Source: Patescibacteria group bacterium (GTDB taxonomy: Bacteria; Patescibacteria; Microgenomatia; UBA12405). Taken from it: a DNA stretch of 22,285 nucleotides. Under the pieces are notes generated by a model. The model made no database searches and was not told the origin of the DNA. It was given only the letters and a program-made list of their open reading frames with translations. The stretch covers positions 1-22,285 of the forward strand of contig JAMCSD010000007.1 of NCBI GenBank assembly GCA_023380755.1, given 5' to 3'. Shown piece after piece: positions 7,828-16,298 of the stretch. Position numbers and translations under genes: made by a program. Numbering within the stretch: position 1 is the stretch's first letter; each line of letters starts with the position of its first letter.

Positions 7828-7836
7828 TTATCCACT
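7828..7836 (+). promoter_or_regulatory. DnaA box 2 (one mismatch)
   Basis: TTATCCACT differs from the consensus only in the last base and is in the same orientation as box 1, 21 bases on (two helical turns), which supports co-operative binding on one DNA face. Confidence 0.65.
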
Positions 7837-7839
7837 AAC

Positions 7840-7848
7840 TTTTCCACA
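7840..7848 (+). promoter_or_regulatory. DnaA box 3
   Basis: TTTTCCACA fits the relaxed TTWTNCACA consensus, has the same orientation as boxes 1 and 2 and starts 12 bases after box 2. It is identical to the box found upstream of dnaA on the other strand. Confidence 0.7.
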
Positions 7849-7895
7849 GTTGTTTTTTCCTTTTCCCCCAAAGCTAACCCAAAGCCTAGCTCCAC

Positions 7896-7941
7896 TTATA
7901 AGACAAAATTTGCCGTTATTTCCTATCTTAACGTCTTATAA
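7896..7941. repeat. Inverted repeat in the origin spacer
   Basis: TTATAAGAC (7896-7904) and GTCTTATAA (7933-7941) are perfect 9-bp inverted arms separated by 28 bases. The right arm overlaps a TATAAT -10-like hexamer (7937-7942). It could be a protein-binding site, part of the unwinding region, or a control site for dnaN transcription. Confidence 0.5.
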
Positions 7942-8146
7942 TACTAATCAACACCCTTTTTAGAACTCCTACAACCATATTTCCTTATTCTTTATTCCTA
8001 ATTTCTCCTTCCCCGTTTTTTCTTCACTTTTCCTCACCCCCTATAAACATTACTGCTATTTCGTATCCCAAACTTATTTTAGTTAAGACCCCTTTCCGCT
8101 TCGCTTTACCTTCGCCTGATTGAGCTTAAAAATGATAAGATAGGTC

Positions 8147-9268
8147 ATGCATTTTTCTCTCTTACAGGAAAACTTTGCTCCGGCTTTATCGCATGTTTCT
8201 CGATTCGTTGCCACCAAGGCTCAGCTGCCTATTTTGAGTAATCTCTTAGTTACCACCGAATCTGGTCGGATTAAACTTTCGGCCACCAATCTTGAACTTG
8301 GCGTTAACTACTGGCTCGGAGCCAAAATTGACCAAGAGGGGAGTATCACTATCCCTGCCAAGGAAATTACTGAATTCATTTCCTATTTACCTGCCGGTAT
8401 TCTTGATGTCAGCCTTAATGAAAATAACTTGCTCCACATTAAAGCTGCCAAAGCCGAGTCCACCTTTGCCGCTGCTCCCGCCACTGATTTTCCCCAACTG
8501 CCCCCGCTCGATAATGATCATGCTCTCGAATTTGATGCCTCCGAGTTAATTACTAGTATTAATCAAGTTTCCTTTGCTGCTGCCACCGATGACACCCGCC
8601 CTGTTTTAACAGCCATCCTCTGGCAGCTTACTGCTACCGATTTCACCATGATCGCCACTGATGGTTTCCGTCTTTCTGTTAAGAAGAGTCATTTAGAAAA
8701 ACCCCTCCCTTTGGCTGCCGACCAGACTCTTACTTATCTTGTTCCGGCTCGGTCTTTAATTGAGGTCACTAAACTTGCCAAGACTGCTAAAACCATTCGG
8801 GCTGGTGCCACCAGTGATGAACACCAGTTTTTGTTCGTTCTCGACGATATTGAGCTAGTCTCTCGCCTTTTGGAAGGGGACTTCCCTCCTTACCAGCGGA
8901 TACTTCCTGAAGCCTCCAATACCAAAATAACCCTCGATAAAGCGGAGTTGGACGAAGCCGTCAAGATGAGTTCTGTTTTTGCTCGCGAATCCGCTAATGT
9001 GGTTAAATGGAAAATCTCGGCCGATAAGATTGAATTGTCCTCCAATGCTCCTCAAGTCGGTCAAAACCGGGTGGAACTGGAAGCCAAAATTGCTGGCGAT
9101 CCCCTCGAAATTGCCTTTAATTACAAATTCTTAGCCGATTTCTTGACGGTTGTCAAAGGCAAGCAGATTACTGTTGAGTTGAATCAGCCGCTTACTCCTG
9201 GTCTCTTTCGTGATTCCGCTAATCCTGACTTTACCCACATCATTATGCCGGTCCGCATCCAAGACTAA
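8147..9268 (+). CDS. dnaN: DNA polymerase III beta subunit (sliding clamp)
   Basis: The 373-residue protein has normal clamp length and three repeated clamp folds. Recognisable features are KAQLPILSNLLVTTESGRIKL and SATNLELG in domain 1, TDDTRPVLTAILWQ and MIATDGFRLSVKK in domain 2, and the C-terminal HIIMPVRIQD that closes the partner-binding pocket (usually MPMR). The dimeric ring tethers DNA polymerase III to DNA. The ATG at 8147 begins the conserved FSLLQENF segment. recF and gyrB, which often follow dnaN, are missing; instead the gene converges with the T4SS-like operon across only 14 bases, where a weak AATC/GATT dyad (9270-9284) is the only terminator-like feature. Confidence 0.97.
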   Translation: MHFSLLQENFAPALSHVSRFVATKAQLPILSNLLVTTESGRIKLSATNLELGVNYWLGAKIDQEGSITIPAKEITEFISYLPAGILDVSLNENNLLHIKAAKAESTFAAAPATDFPQLPPLDNDHALEFDASELITSINQVSFAAATDDTRPVLTAILWQLTATDFTMIATDGFRLSVKKSHLEKPLPLAADQTLTYLVPARSLIEVTKLAKTAKTIRAGATSDEHQFLFVLDDIELVSRLLEGDFPPYQRILPEASNTKITLDKAELDEAVKMSSVFARESANVVKWKISADKIELSSNAPQVGQNRVELEAKIAGDPLEIAFNYKFLADFLTVVKGKQITVELNQPLTPGLFRDSANPDFTHIIMPVRIQD

Positions 9269-9282
9269 AATCCTTTAAAAGA

Positions 9283-9696
9283 TTATCTCCATTCTAAACT
9301 ATGAGTTTTTGCCTCCACTCCGTGACTCTCCATCCAGGCCTTAATCGCTACTGCTGCCTGGGCCTTGGTTGCTCCCTGCAATCTAATAATTAACACTCCT
9401 TCTTGAAGGTAATTTTCGACCAAAAACCCTTTTCCTTGGTAGGGAAGGTATCGCCATAGTGGCATTAGCTTATCTGCAATCATTTCGTAGTTTGCCCCCG
9501 GTTTATCTTGATCCGAGACTGGGGCTATCGTCGGCATTGCTGTCGGCGATATTATTGGTGTCGGGTTAGTTATTTCTCGGAGTGGGCTTAAAGGTTTATA
9601 AAAATATTTTACTGAAAACAAGGTTCCCCCCACAAAACTCAAGCAAAGTATTAATTGATACCTTTTAATAAAATCCGCCACCAAATAGTCTAGCAA
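9283..9696 (-). CDS. Small membrane-anchored protein, last gene of the T4SS-like operon
   Basis: I do not recognise this 137-residue protein. One membrane helix (about residues 13-33, LILCLSFVGGTLFSVKYFY) is followed by a Pro/Thr/Ser-rich linker (about 40-65) and a small domain of about 70 residues with YEMIADKLMPLWRYLPYQGKG and a C-terminal helix rich in Ala and Glu. The topology implies that most of it lies outside the cytoplasmic membrane. The start is TTG at 9696, since no in-frame ATG lies before the helix; AAGGA is just upstream. It follows the 335-residue protein by 10 bases in the same direction, so it is probably a component or accessory of that machine. Confidence 0.7.
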   Translation of the reverse strand: MLDYLVADFIKRYQLILCLSFVGGTLFSVKYFYKPLSPLREITNPTPIISPTAMPTIAPVSDQDKPGANYEMIADKLMPLWRYLPYQGKGFLVENYLQEGVLIIRLQGATKAQAAVAIKAWMESHGVEAKTHSLEWR

Positions 9697-9706
9697 ATTC
9701 CTTTTT

Positions 9707-10714
9707 TTACCTTGTCACTCCGAAGGCTAGGGTTAAGGTTATCGGTCCTCCCGATAACACTCCGTTCCCCGCTGCAATCACTGCCGGCACTATTGTCCCT
9801 TCCTTAGCGCTGTACACGTTTCCTAGTGTTGCCATGGTAATACTGGCTTGGGTTAGGCTGCTCTCAAAGTCTCCCACAAAATTTACTCCGTTAACATCGA
9901 GAACTGTGGCTTTTTCCCCTTGAACTTGGCCTTTATCTATTGTCTGTTTTTCCGTGGTTTTAGTAATTTCCACTGGCGGAATAGTCGCCATTATCTTAAT
10001 CAGTATGCCGTTTCTTTGGTACACTGCCGCCACTGCCGGCCCTTTGTCGGTTTTAAGAACACTACCATTAAAACTCCAATCATAATTAAAGGAAACGTAA
10101 TCTGCCTCTGCTTCATTAGTGTTATCAAACTGGGATTCATTGATTGTTAAGTAGGCCATTTGCCCCTTTTGGTAATTCATTCCTTTAGGTAAGGGGAGGA
10201 TGGTTCCTAGTAACGTACTCAGTTGTGCCTCAATTATTTGGCTATCTAGTTTGCTCGAACTTGGTGTTGGCGCCGCCGCCATCAGGTTTCTACTGTAGTT
10301 TAATAGCTGTTCGTTTTGATATACCAATAAACTGGTCTGTTTTTCCGTGTCATTTGCATAATAAATATTCCCCGTGGGATCACTATTCACGTTTCCACTA
10401 ATATTCAACACGCTGCTTATTTTTTCCACCCATCCCGTGGTCACTGCCTGTTTCTTTCCTTGGTAAATTGGTAAATTAGTGGGCAGATCTGGCACTCCAA
10501 TTTGCCATGTAATTTTTTGTGGGCTTTGTAATAGTGGTGCTTTCGTAATTGGTATTTCCGCTGGTGTTGGCCTTTCTGGTGTCCCGGTTATCACCCTTTC
10601 CTGTTCCGCTATTTTTCCTGATCTTTGTTGGTTTGTCAGCCACCATCCCAACCCCACACTTCCCGCCACTAGCAATATCGCTATCACCACTAGTAGTCTT
10701 TTATTATTTTTCAT
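9707..10714 (-). CDS. Membrane-anchored extracytoplasmic protein of the T4SS-like operon
   Basis: I cannot name this 335-residue protein. It has a short positively charged N-terminus, one membrane helix (about residues 6-26), a Pro/Thr linker (about 40-65) and a long region rich in Ser, Thr, Asn and Tyr that is predicted to be outside the membrane (for example PTNLPIYQGKK, NYDWSFNGSVLKTDKGPAVAAVYQRNG). No cysteine, lipobox or catalytic motif is visible. The bitopic layout is like VirB8- or VirB10-type scaffold subunits, but I see no sequence signature, so this comparison is only positional. It lies between the M23-containing protein (eight bases upstream) and the 137-residue anchored protein. 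Confidence 0.75.
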   Translation of the reverse strand: MKNNKRLLVVIAILLVAGSVGLGWWLTNQQRSGKIAEQERVITGTPERPTPAEIPITKAPLLQSPQKITWQIGVPDLPTNLPIYQGKKQAVTTGWVEKISSVLNISGNVNSDPTGNIYYANDTEKQTSLLVYQNEQLLNYSRNLMAAAPTPSSSKLDSQIIEAQLSTLLGTILPLPKGMNYQKGQMAYLTINESQFDNTNEAEADYVSFNYDWSFNGSVLKTDKGPAVAAVYQRNGILIKIMATIPPVEITKTTEKQTIDKGQVQGEKATVLDVNGVNFVGDFESSLTQASITMATLGNVYSAKEGTIVPAVIAAGNGVLSGGPITLTLAFGVTR

Positions 10715-10722
10715 ATTTAAGT

Positions 10723-13632
10723 TTACGGCACCGAAACATTACACATATTAAATGGATTGGAATTCACGCACCCCACCGGAATTGCTTTTGGCAGGTATTG
10801 ATTAATGTCTCCCAATACTCCGCCGACAATTTCATAATGGACATGCGTTCCTGTCGAGTTCCCGGTGGAATCCATATAGCCAATCACGTCTCCGGTATTC
10901 ACTGCTTGACCGCACTTGTTTGCAAAGGCCGCCATGTGTCCATATCGGGTCTTAAAGACTCTATTTTGGTCCACCCCGTTTACTGTCAATTTACATTCCC
11001 CTCCAATTACATCTATATAATTTCCGTAACCTCCGTTATAGTCCACGGTGTCTACTAGACACACCGCTACTCCCGGGTGTGTTGCCACAATTGGTGTCAT
11101 TGGCGCCGCATCAATGTCAATTGCCTCGGCTGAACTTCCTTGGTGGGTTCCGATTGAATGTGGTCCCGTATACACTATCCCTGGGCCATTAATCGGCCAC
11201 CCCGATGGGCAGCCGGGTGGTATCGGCCCGTTAAAATAGGTTACTCCGATTCCTACCCCCACTGTTCCGGCATTTTCTGCTCCTCCCATTCCTATTGGCC
11301 TTCCCGGTGTAAATCTGGCGGCTAAATTTGTCGACTGGTACAAAGAAAATCCTTGTATCCCTCCTAGTGTCCCTACTAATATTGGTGCTAGGGGTAGCAA
11401 ACTTACTCCGCCTAGTAATGCCGGTATTGATACGATTGCCGCACCTAGTCCCACCATTCCTGCCATTAGCATTCCCGGTAGCCCCTTAATCCCCATATCC
11501 TCCAAACCTTTCTTCATGTCTCCCAGGATATTAATTCCCAGGCTGTCTAATAACCCGCCAATCACTTGTAATGGTTTCTTGATGATATTAACGAGGTCGG
11601 GGATAAACATCACCACCGTCGCCACTTGCCCTACTATTGGCGCTGCTTGTAAGCCCACTGCAATCCCCAGTTTACCTAATACCCACGTCCCGCCTTTAAT
11701 TACTGCCTTCCCGGCAGTACTTTCGACTACCCGGCCTCCTACAAATCGCAGTGCACCCTTCATTCCCGTCCTTCCCATTATTCCAATCACCAAAGCTCCT
11801 GCTGTATCAATAGTCAATCCGTTAGTGGCGATTGAGAATACTGCTTGCCCCAAAGGACTTTGCACTGTTCCAAAAAACTTTTGGATCCATCCGACTTTCT
11901 TTAGTCCGCTTACGCCTCCTTCTAAGCGTTTGATTCCGGCAATCGACACTACTCCGGGTATCTTTTGGCCAAAATTACTTGTTTGTAGCCGTTTTAAGAG
12001 TTTGTTTAACCTGGGGTCAAGTTTTTCAAATAAATCAAAAGAATTTTTTAATGCTCTGACTCTTGAGGATAATGATTCCAGGTTGGTAATGTTTGGGCTA
12101 ATATTTCCAAAGTTTTCCTTCAATTTTTGGTATTCGCCCGCTGACATGGTTGTTATTCTGGTGGTGGCGCTTATTTTCCAGAATGCGTCTCGGTATTGTT
12201 GTGCCGATCTTTCCTCCTTGCCTTCTCTTTGTTGTTCGGTAACTTTTGCCTGGTTTACCGCGTTACCAACTTCAAACGTATTCAAAGCATTATTTTTAGC
12301 GCTAAAAACTCGGGCCACCGTATTCCCAAAGGCTGCCGCCTCATTCACTGCCATTTTCGGATTTTGCGCCAGCACTTGTCCTACCAATTCATTTCTGACC
12401 CCATGATCCACGTAAGTTGCCGCTGCTGCCGGGTCTTGGCTGATTACTTCCGACACTTGTCCTAAGGAATTTTCAATTATTCCCCCATTTCCTGCGAAAT
12501 CTACCTTCGCCGCCTTTTTTACTTCACTCACAATCATCCCCACACTCATGTCACCCTCTAAAATGGCCTGTTTAAAGGCTTCTTTGGTGACTACCTTCAA
12601 TTCTTCTCTTTTTTTTGGACTTTCCAGCTGGGCTGCCTCAATTTTAGTTAGTGTTGGATTGTCTTCCCGTCTGTTGTTTTCCGGTAATTGGTTAATTAGA
12701 TGATCAACAATTTTGTCAATTTTCCTGTCTACTAACAAGTCCTGGGTTGTTTCCGCCAATACGGTTTCTGCTGTACTAATTAATTTCTTTTTATCTTCAC
12801 CTTTTATCCCTTCCTGGTTCGCCACCTCGTTGAGGGCTTTATAAACTTCAGCACTTGCCTCTTGGACCGCTTCCTCAATTCTCACCTCTCCTTTTTGGCT
12901 CACTTGCTCGATTATTTTTTCTCCTACCACTTCCGCGCTTGCTTCCGCCACTCCCTCTAATCCTTGTTCTTTTACTGTCGCTTCTACTCGCACCTGTTCC
13001 GCTGCAATTTTGTCCGCCAGCTTCATTGCTTCTGGCCTTTCCACTCCCTTTTCTTGTAGTTTTTTTAGGTCTTCTTGATAAAATTCCTGCTGTTTTTGCA
13101 CAAACTCTCGTACCCAGTGCCCGTGTCGGTCGGCCATCATTGCCGATGCCTTTTTTACATCCCCTTTAAATTCCTCTAAATACGCCTCATATTCATCTAC
13201 TAAAGCTTCCAGGTCTGCCGGCTTCCCTTGGATTTCTTTGTCCTTTTCCCTGCTTTCTTCAATTTCTTCCTTTTCTTTAACTTCCTCTTCTTCTTTTTCC
13301 TTTTTTTGTTTTTCTACTTCGTTTGCTTTTGCTATCTCTTCTAAGGTGGTCTCCTCATTGTATATTCCATTTTTAATGGCCTCATCAATTATTTTTTCGA
13401 CTCCTTGCGGGTTATTAATATAACCAGCAAAGTATCGTGCATTTCCTTGTCGTTCCAAGATTAAGTAAATTGCCCTGCCCAGAGTTCCATTGCCGGTCAC
13501 TGGTATTACCTGCAGATGTCTAAGACTCTTTAGTGTTTCCCGTACCTCTCCAATTGTGGCATATTTCTGATCATTGATGTGTAACCTTCCTCTCTTGGAT
13601 GATTCCACCTCATCTATCGATTGTCTCGCCAT
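10723..13632 (-). CDS. VirB6-like membrane protein with C-terminal M23 (LytM) peptidase domain
   Basis: The 969-residue protein has three parts. Residues 1-560 are mostly helical and charged, with a Lys/Glu-rich coiled coil at about 100-220. Residues 595-765 are hydrophobic and glycine-rich with several possible membrane helices, as in polytopic VirB6/TrbL-type channel subunits. Residues 800-950 form an M23 metallopeptidase: THQGSSAEAIDIDAAPMTPIVA supplies H830 and D839/D841, YGHM gives H899, and THVHYE gives the H930-x-H932 zinc pair. The first His lies further from the Asp than in classic LytM (H-x3-D), a spacing I recall from other M23 variants. Such enzymes cut peptidoglycan cross-links, here presumably to open the wall for the secretion channel. 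ATG at 13632 with GAGG upstream; it follows the VirB4-like gene by four bases. Confidence 0.82.
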   Translation of the reverse strand: MARQSIDEVESSKRGRLHINDQKYATIGEVRETLKSLRHLQVIPVTGNGTLGRAIYLILERQGNARYFAGYINNPQGVEKIIDEAIKNGIYNEETTLEEIAKANEVEKQKKEKEEEEVKEKEEIEESREKDKEIQGKPADLEALVDEYEAYLEEFKGDVKKASAMMADRHGHWVREFVQKQQEFYQEDLKKLQEKGVERPEAMKLADKIAAEQVRVEATVKEQGLEGVAEASAEVVGEKIIEQVSQKGEVRIEEAVQEASAEVYKALNEVANQEGIKGEDKKKLISTAETVLAETTQDLLVDRKIDKIVDHLINQLPENNRREDNPTLTKIEAAQLESPKKREELKVVTKEAFKQAILEGDMSVGMIVSEVKKAAKVDFAGNGGIIENSLGQVSEVISQDPAAAATYVDHGVRNELVGQVLAQNPKMAVNEAAAFGNTVARVFSAKNNALNTFEVGNAVNQAKVTEQQREGKEERSAQQYRDAFWKISATTRITTMSAGEYQKLKENFGNISPNITNLESLSSRVRALKNSFDLFEKLDPRLNKLLKRLQTSNFGQKIPGVVSIAGIKRLEGGVSGLKKVGWIQKFFGTVQSPLGQAVFSIATNGLTIDTAGALVIGIMGRTGMKGALRFVGGRVVESTAGKAVIKGGTWVLGKLGIAVGLQAAPIVGQVATVVMFIPDLVNIIKKPLQVIGGLLDSLGINILGDMKKGLEDMGIKGLPGMLMAGMVGLGAAIVSIPALLGGVSLLPLAPILVGTLGGIQGFSLYQSTNLAARFTPGRPIGMGGAENAGTVGVGIGVTYFNGPIPPGCPSGWPINGPGIVYTGPHSIGTHQGSSAEAIDIDAAPMTPIVATHPGVAVCLVDTVDYNGGYGNYIDVIGGECKLTVNGVDQNRVFKTRYGHMAAFANKCGQAVNTGDVIGYMDSTGNSTGTHVHYEIVGGVLGDINQYLPKAIPVGCVNSNPFNMCNVSVP

Positions 13633-13636
13633 TACC

Positions 13637-16297
13637 TCAAATTATACCCTGACCAAATAGTTCATCATAGCTATTCTTTTGGGGAGTCTGCGGTGTTTTT
13701 GGTGTATTGCTCGCTATATTCGCCGCTGCGGCTGGTGTTTGTGTCTTTGTTTCTGTGGCTACTTCCACCTTCACCTCTCGTAACGGATTCTTGCTATCTG
13801 CTAAAGGTTTATTTTGTGGCGGTTGGCTTACCGGCATTGGCTGTGGATTCACTTTATTTATTATCGGTGGGATTGGCTTTGATAATACCGTGCTGCTGGT
13901 GGTGCTTTTTACCCCTCCCGCCGTGCTAGCCGGAGGACTTAATTTTAGTGTCCCGGTTGTCTGTGGTGTTTTTGGTAGTGCCGGTAATGGTGGCAGTGGT
14001 GGCAATTTTACTGCCTTCGGTGTCTCGTTTGATTTAAATAAATCAGCATATTTCGGCAGGCTGTTAAAAGTGGAGAACGTTCCGTTTAGTTTTTTCTTGG
14101 TCTCTTCTTCTTTTTTCTTTTGCTCTTGCTCTACCTTTTGTTTCTCTTCGTGTGCCTTTAATGCCTCTTTTTCTTGAGCCTCCATCGCTTCAATCCGTTT
14201 TTTTAATGCTGCTTCTGGCGCTTCCACTACCTCCACTTTTGGTGCCTCAAACCGCTGATTTGCCTCCGTCTTTTCTTTTGGTATCACTGCAGGCACTGGC
14301 GCTTCTGTTGGTGCCACTGTTAATTTTTGCGGTTCGCTGACTGTTTTTACTTCCATCTTTTCATTTGGTGCTGCTGCTGGCTGTTGTGGTTGGGTTGGGG
14401 TAGTGCTTATTGCTGGCGCTGTGGGGGCTACGGGTGTTGGCGGCGGATTAGTGGGAGTGGTTTTACTTGCCAACCCTTGTTTCGCCTGCTTCAGCTTCAT
14501 GATTTCTTCTGGGTTAGAAGTGATTAATTTGTGTTCGTCGGGGCTCGCTACCACCCGAATTGCTACATGGTTTTGTCCGGCAAAGAATATCCCTTCACCC
14601 TTTTCGGCTGAGAGCAATAATTGTTTTTCACCTTCAGACAGATAAAATACTTCTCCCACTTTATCGATGGCGGCGCTGTGTTGCTTTAATAGTATTTGGA
14701 TGGAGGAATTGGTCACGATTTCTTTGCCATAAGCTGTTTCCAGGAAATCATCCACGTCTTGTGTGATTGTTGTTACCCCCAAATAATATTTCCGGCCTCT
14801 TTTGACAATTCCTCGCAGGAATGATGCCGAATCTTCATATTGCATCATGTACCACGCCTCATCGACTACCAAAATCCGCTTTTTCAATTCTCGTTTTACG
14901 ATCGTCCAAATGTAATCTAGAATAATATGCATTGCCACTGGCCGTAACGTCTCTTCTAGGTTCCGGATTCCAAATACCACAAAATTACTATCCAAATTTA
15001 CTGTTGTTTTTTGGTTAAAGATTCCCGCAAATGACCCTTTAATGTATTTTTCGAATCTGGCCACCAGCATTTGTGCTTTCGGGTCTTCCATTCCCATTAG
15101 CGATTTATATAAGTCTTCTACTAATGGTGGTTCTCGTTTTTGCGATTCTGGGTCAGGCGTAATCCCTTTTTGTTTGTAAGCATCCATAATCGCCCGATCC
15201 AAAATTGATTCTTCCATTGGGTCCATCGAGCCAATCATGACCTTAAATAGTTTATGAAGTGCCAAGATTTTACTATTTAAGGCGTTTTCTCCTTCTTCTT
15301 CGACTAGAGATAGGTCAAATGGATTAATCTTTGATGCTTCTCCGTAACCAAATGCTATATATTGTCCGCCCACCGCCTCGGCTAAGTCCCGGTATTCGTT
15401 TTCTGGATCAATCACAATAATTTCTGTCCCCAGCATTAACGAGCGCAATGCTTCCAATTTAATCATGTATGACTTTCCAGCTCCGGCCGTGGCAAAGACT
15501 ACCGAATTGTAATTTTGCATTGAAAACCGGTCAAAGATAACTAAGGAGCCATTGTGTTCATTGATCCCGAACATTACCCCCTTATCGTCTGACAAGTCCG
15601 ATGACACAAACGGGAAAGTTGTCGCCAATGAGGTCGTATCCATATTGCGGGTAATTTTAAGCCGGTCGCTGCAAATCGGCAGGGTGGTGGCAAACCCTTC
15701 TTCCATTTGCAGTGTTGCCTTTTTACTAATGATCATCAGTGCTCCTAAAGCCGATTCCAAATTCTTGGTTATCCGATTAACTTCCTCCTTCGTGTAGGCT
15801 GACACCGTGATATATAACCCGAACTGAAAAAATCTTTCCTCCCCTTTAACCAAATCTGCTTGGAGGTTGAGTGCGTCCTCGAGTTTTGCTTGGGTGGCTG
15901 GATTCACAATTTTGCCCCGTTGGATATCTGTGGTTAATTCCGCCTCCATTTCTGCAATTTTCCGCCTTAAGTCGTCCAAAATTTCCTTACCGTCAGTTGG
16001 ATAAACATACATTGAGATTGATAAGGATGCGTCAAAATTAATCAGTGTTGACAGCCAATTAATGTTTACAAACCGTGGATATCCGGCCACGAATAAAGTT
16101 CGGTAATATTTGTTGTCAATTCTGATAAAGTCAAAATCCACCTCTAGGGCAGTTGGGGCAATAATATCCTTCGTTGACACCAATCCCTCCACAAATGGTC
16201 TTACTCCTTGGCCTTGTTCAGTTGTTGGCGCCGTCGTTGGGGCCGTGGTTGCTGCTGCTTCTTCCTTTTTGGTTTTTTTTAAATTAAATAATCCCAT
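13637..16297 (-). CDS. VirB4-like type IV secretion ATPase with long Pro-rich/coiled-coil tail
   Basis: The 886-residue protein is a VirB4/TraC-family ATPase. Residues 1-250 include the family's N-terminal region (SISMYVYPTDGK near residue 92; TRNMDTTSLATTFPFVSSDL near 217). The P-loop ATAGAGKS is at 269-276, Walker B LVVDEAW at 476-482, and the ITQD motif near residue 511. VirB4 powers assembly of the channel or pilus and substrate movement at the inner membrane. From about residue 605 an unusual tail of 280 residues follows: a Pro/Thr/Ala-rich stretch, a charged coiled coil (about 700-770) and more Pro-rich sequence. The TraC-like gene stop is one base before its ATG (TAATATG), so translation is tightly coupled. 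Confidence 0.92.
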   Translation of the reverse strand: MGLFNLKKTKKEEAAATTAPTTAPTTEQGQGVRPFVEGLVSTKDIIAPTALEVDFDFIRIDNKYYRTLFVAGYPRFVNINWLSTLINFDASLSISMYVYPTDGKEILDDLRRKIAEMEAELTTDIQRGKIVNPATQAKLEDALNLQADLVKGEERFFQFGLYITVSAYTKEEVNRITKNLESALGALMIISKKATLQMEEGFATTLPICSDRLKITRNMDTTSLATTFPFVSSDLSDDKGVMFGINEHNGSLVIFDRFSMQNYNSVVFATAGAGKSYMIKLEALRSLMLGTEIIVIDPENEYRDLAEAVGGQYIAFGYGEASKINPFDLSLVEEEGENALNSKILALHKLFKVMIGSMDPMEESILDRAIMDAYKQKGITPDPESQKREPPLVEDLYKSLMGMEDPKAQMLVARFEKYIKGSFAGIFNQKTTVNLDSNFVVFGIRNLEETLRPVAMHIILDYIWTIVKRELKKRILVVDEAWYMMQYEDSASFLRGIVKRGRKYYLGVTTITQDVDDFLETAYGKEIVTNSSIQILLKQHSAAIDKVGEVFYLSEGEKQLLLSAEKGEGIFFAGQNHVAIRVVASPDEHKLITSNPEEIMKLKQAKQGLASKTTPTNPPPTPVAPTAPAISTTPTQPQQPAAAPNEKMEVKTVSEPQKLTVAPTEAPVPAVIPKEKTEANQRFEAPKVEVVEAPEAALKKRIEAMEAQEKEALKAHEEKQKVEQEQKKKEEETKKKLNGTFSTFNSLPKYADLFKSNETPKAVKLPPLPPLPALPKTPQTTGTLKLSPPASTAGGVKSTTSSTVLSKPIPPIINKVNPQPMPVSQPPQNKPLADSKNPLREVKVEVATETKTQTPAAAANIASNTPKTPQTPQKNSYDELFGQGII

Positions 16298-16298
16298 A

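Larger units (their letters stand above)
7794..8146. other. oriC: Probable chromosomal origin region (dnaA-dnaN spacer)
   Basis: This 353-bp non-coding spacer opens with three clustered DnaA boxes (7807-7848). It continues through a T-rich tract, a 9-bp inverted repeat (7896-7904 / 7933-7941) that includes a -10-like TATAAT (7937-7942), and then an extremely pyrimidine-rich stretch (about 7965-8045). The dnaN start follows without a clear promoter or Shine-Dalgarno. Origins between dnaA and dnaN are common in bacteria. Three boxes is few, but reduced genomes often have sparse origins. I see no coding frame here. Confidence 0.7.

Noticed and set aside
9269..9284. AATC...GATT dyad between dnaN and the convergent operon as a terminator
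   Set aside because: Only four pairs with an AT centre; too weak to call as a feature.
11516..12406. 296-codon plus-strand open frame opposite the M23-containing gene
   Set aside because: Low-complexity Pro/Ser/Phe-rich product typical of antisense frames; the minus-strand gene has recognisable domains.
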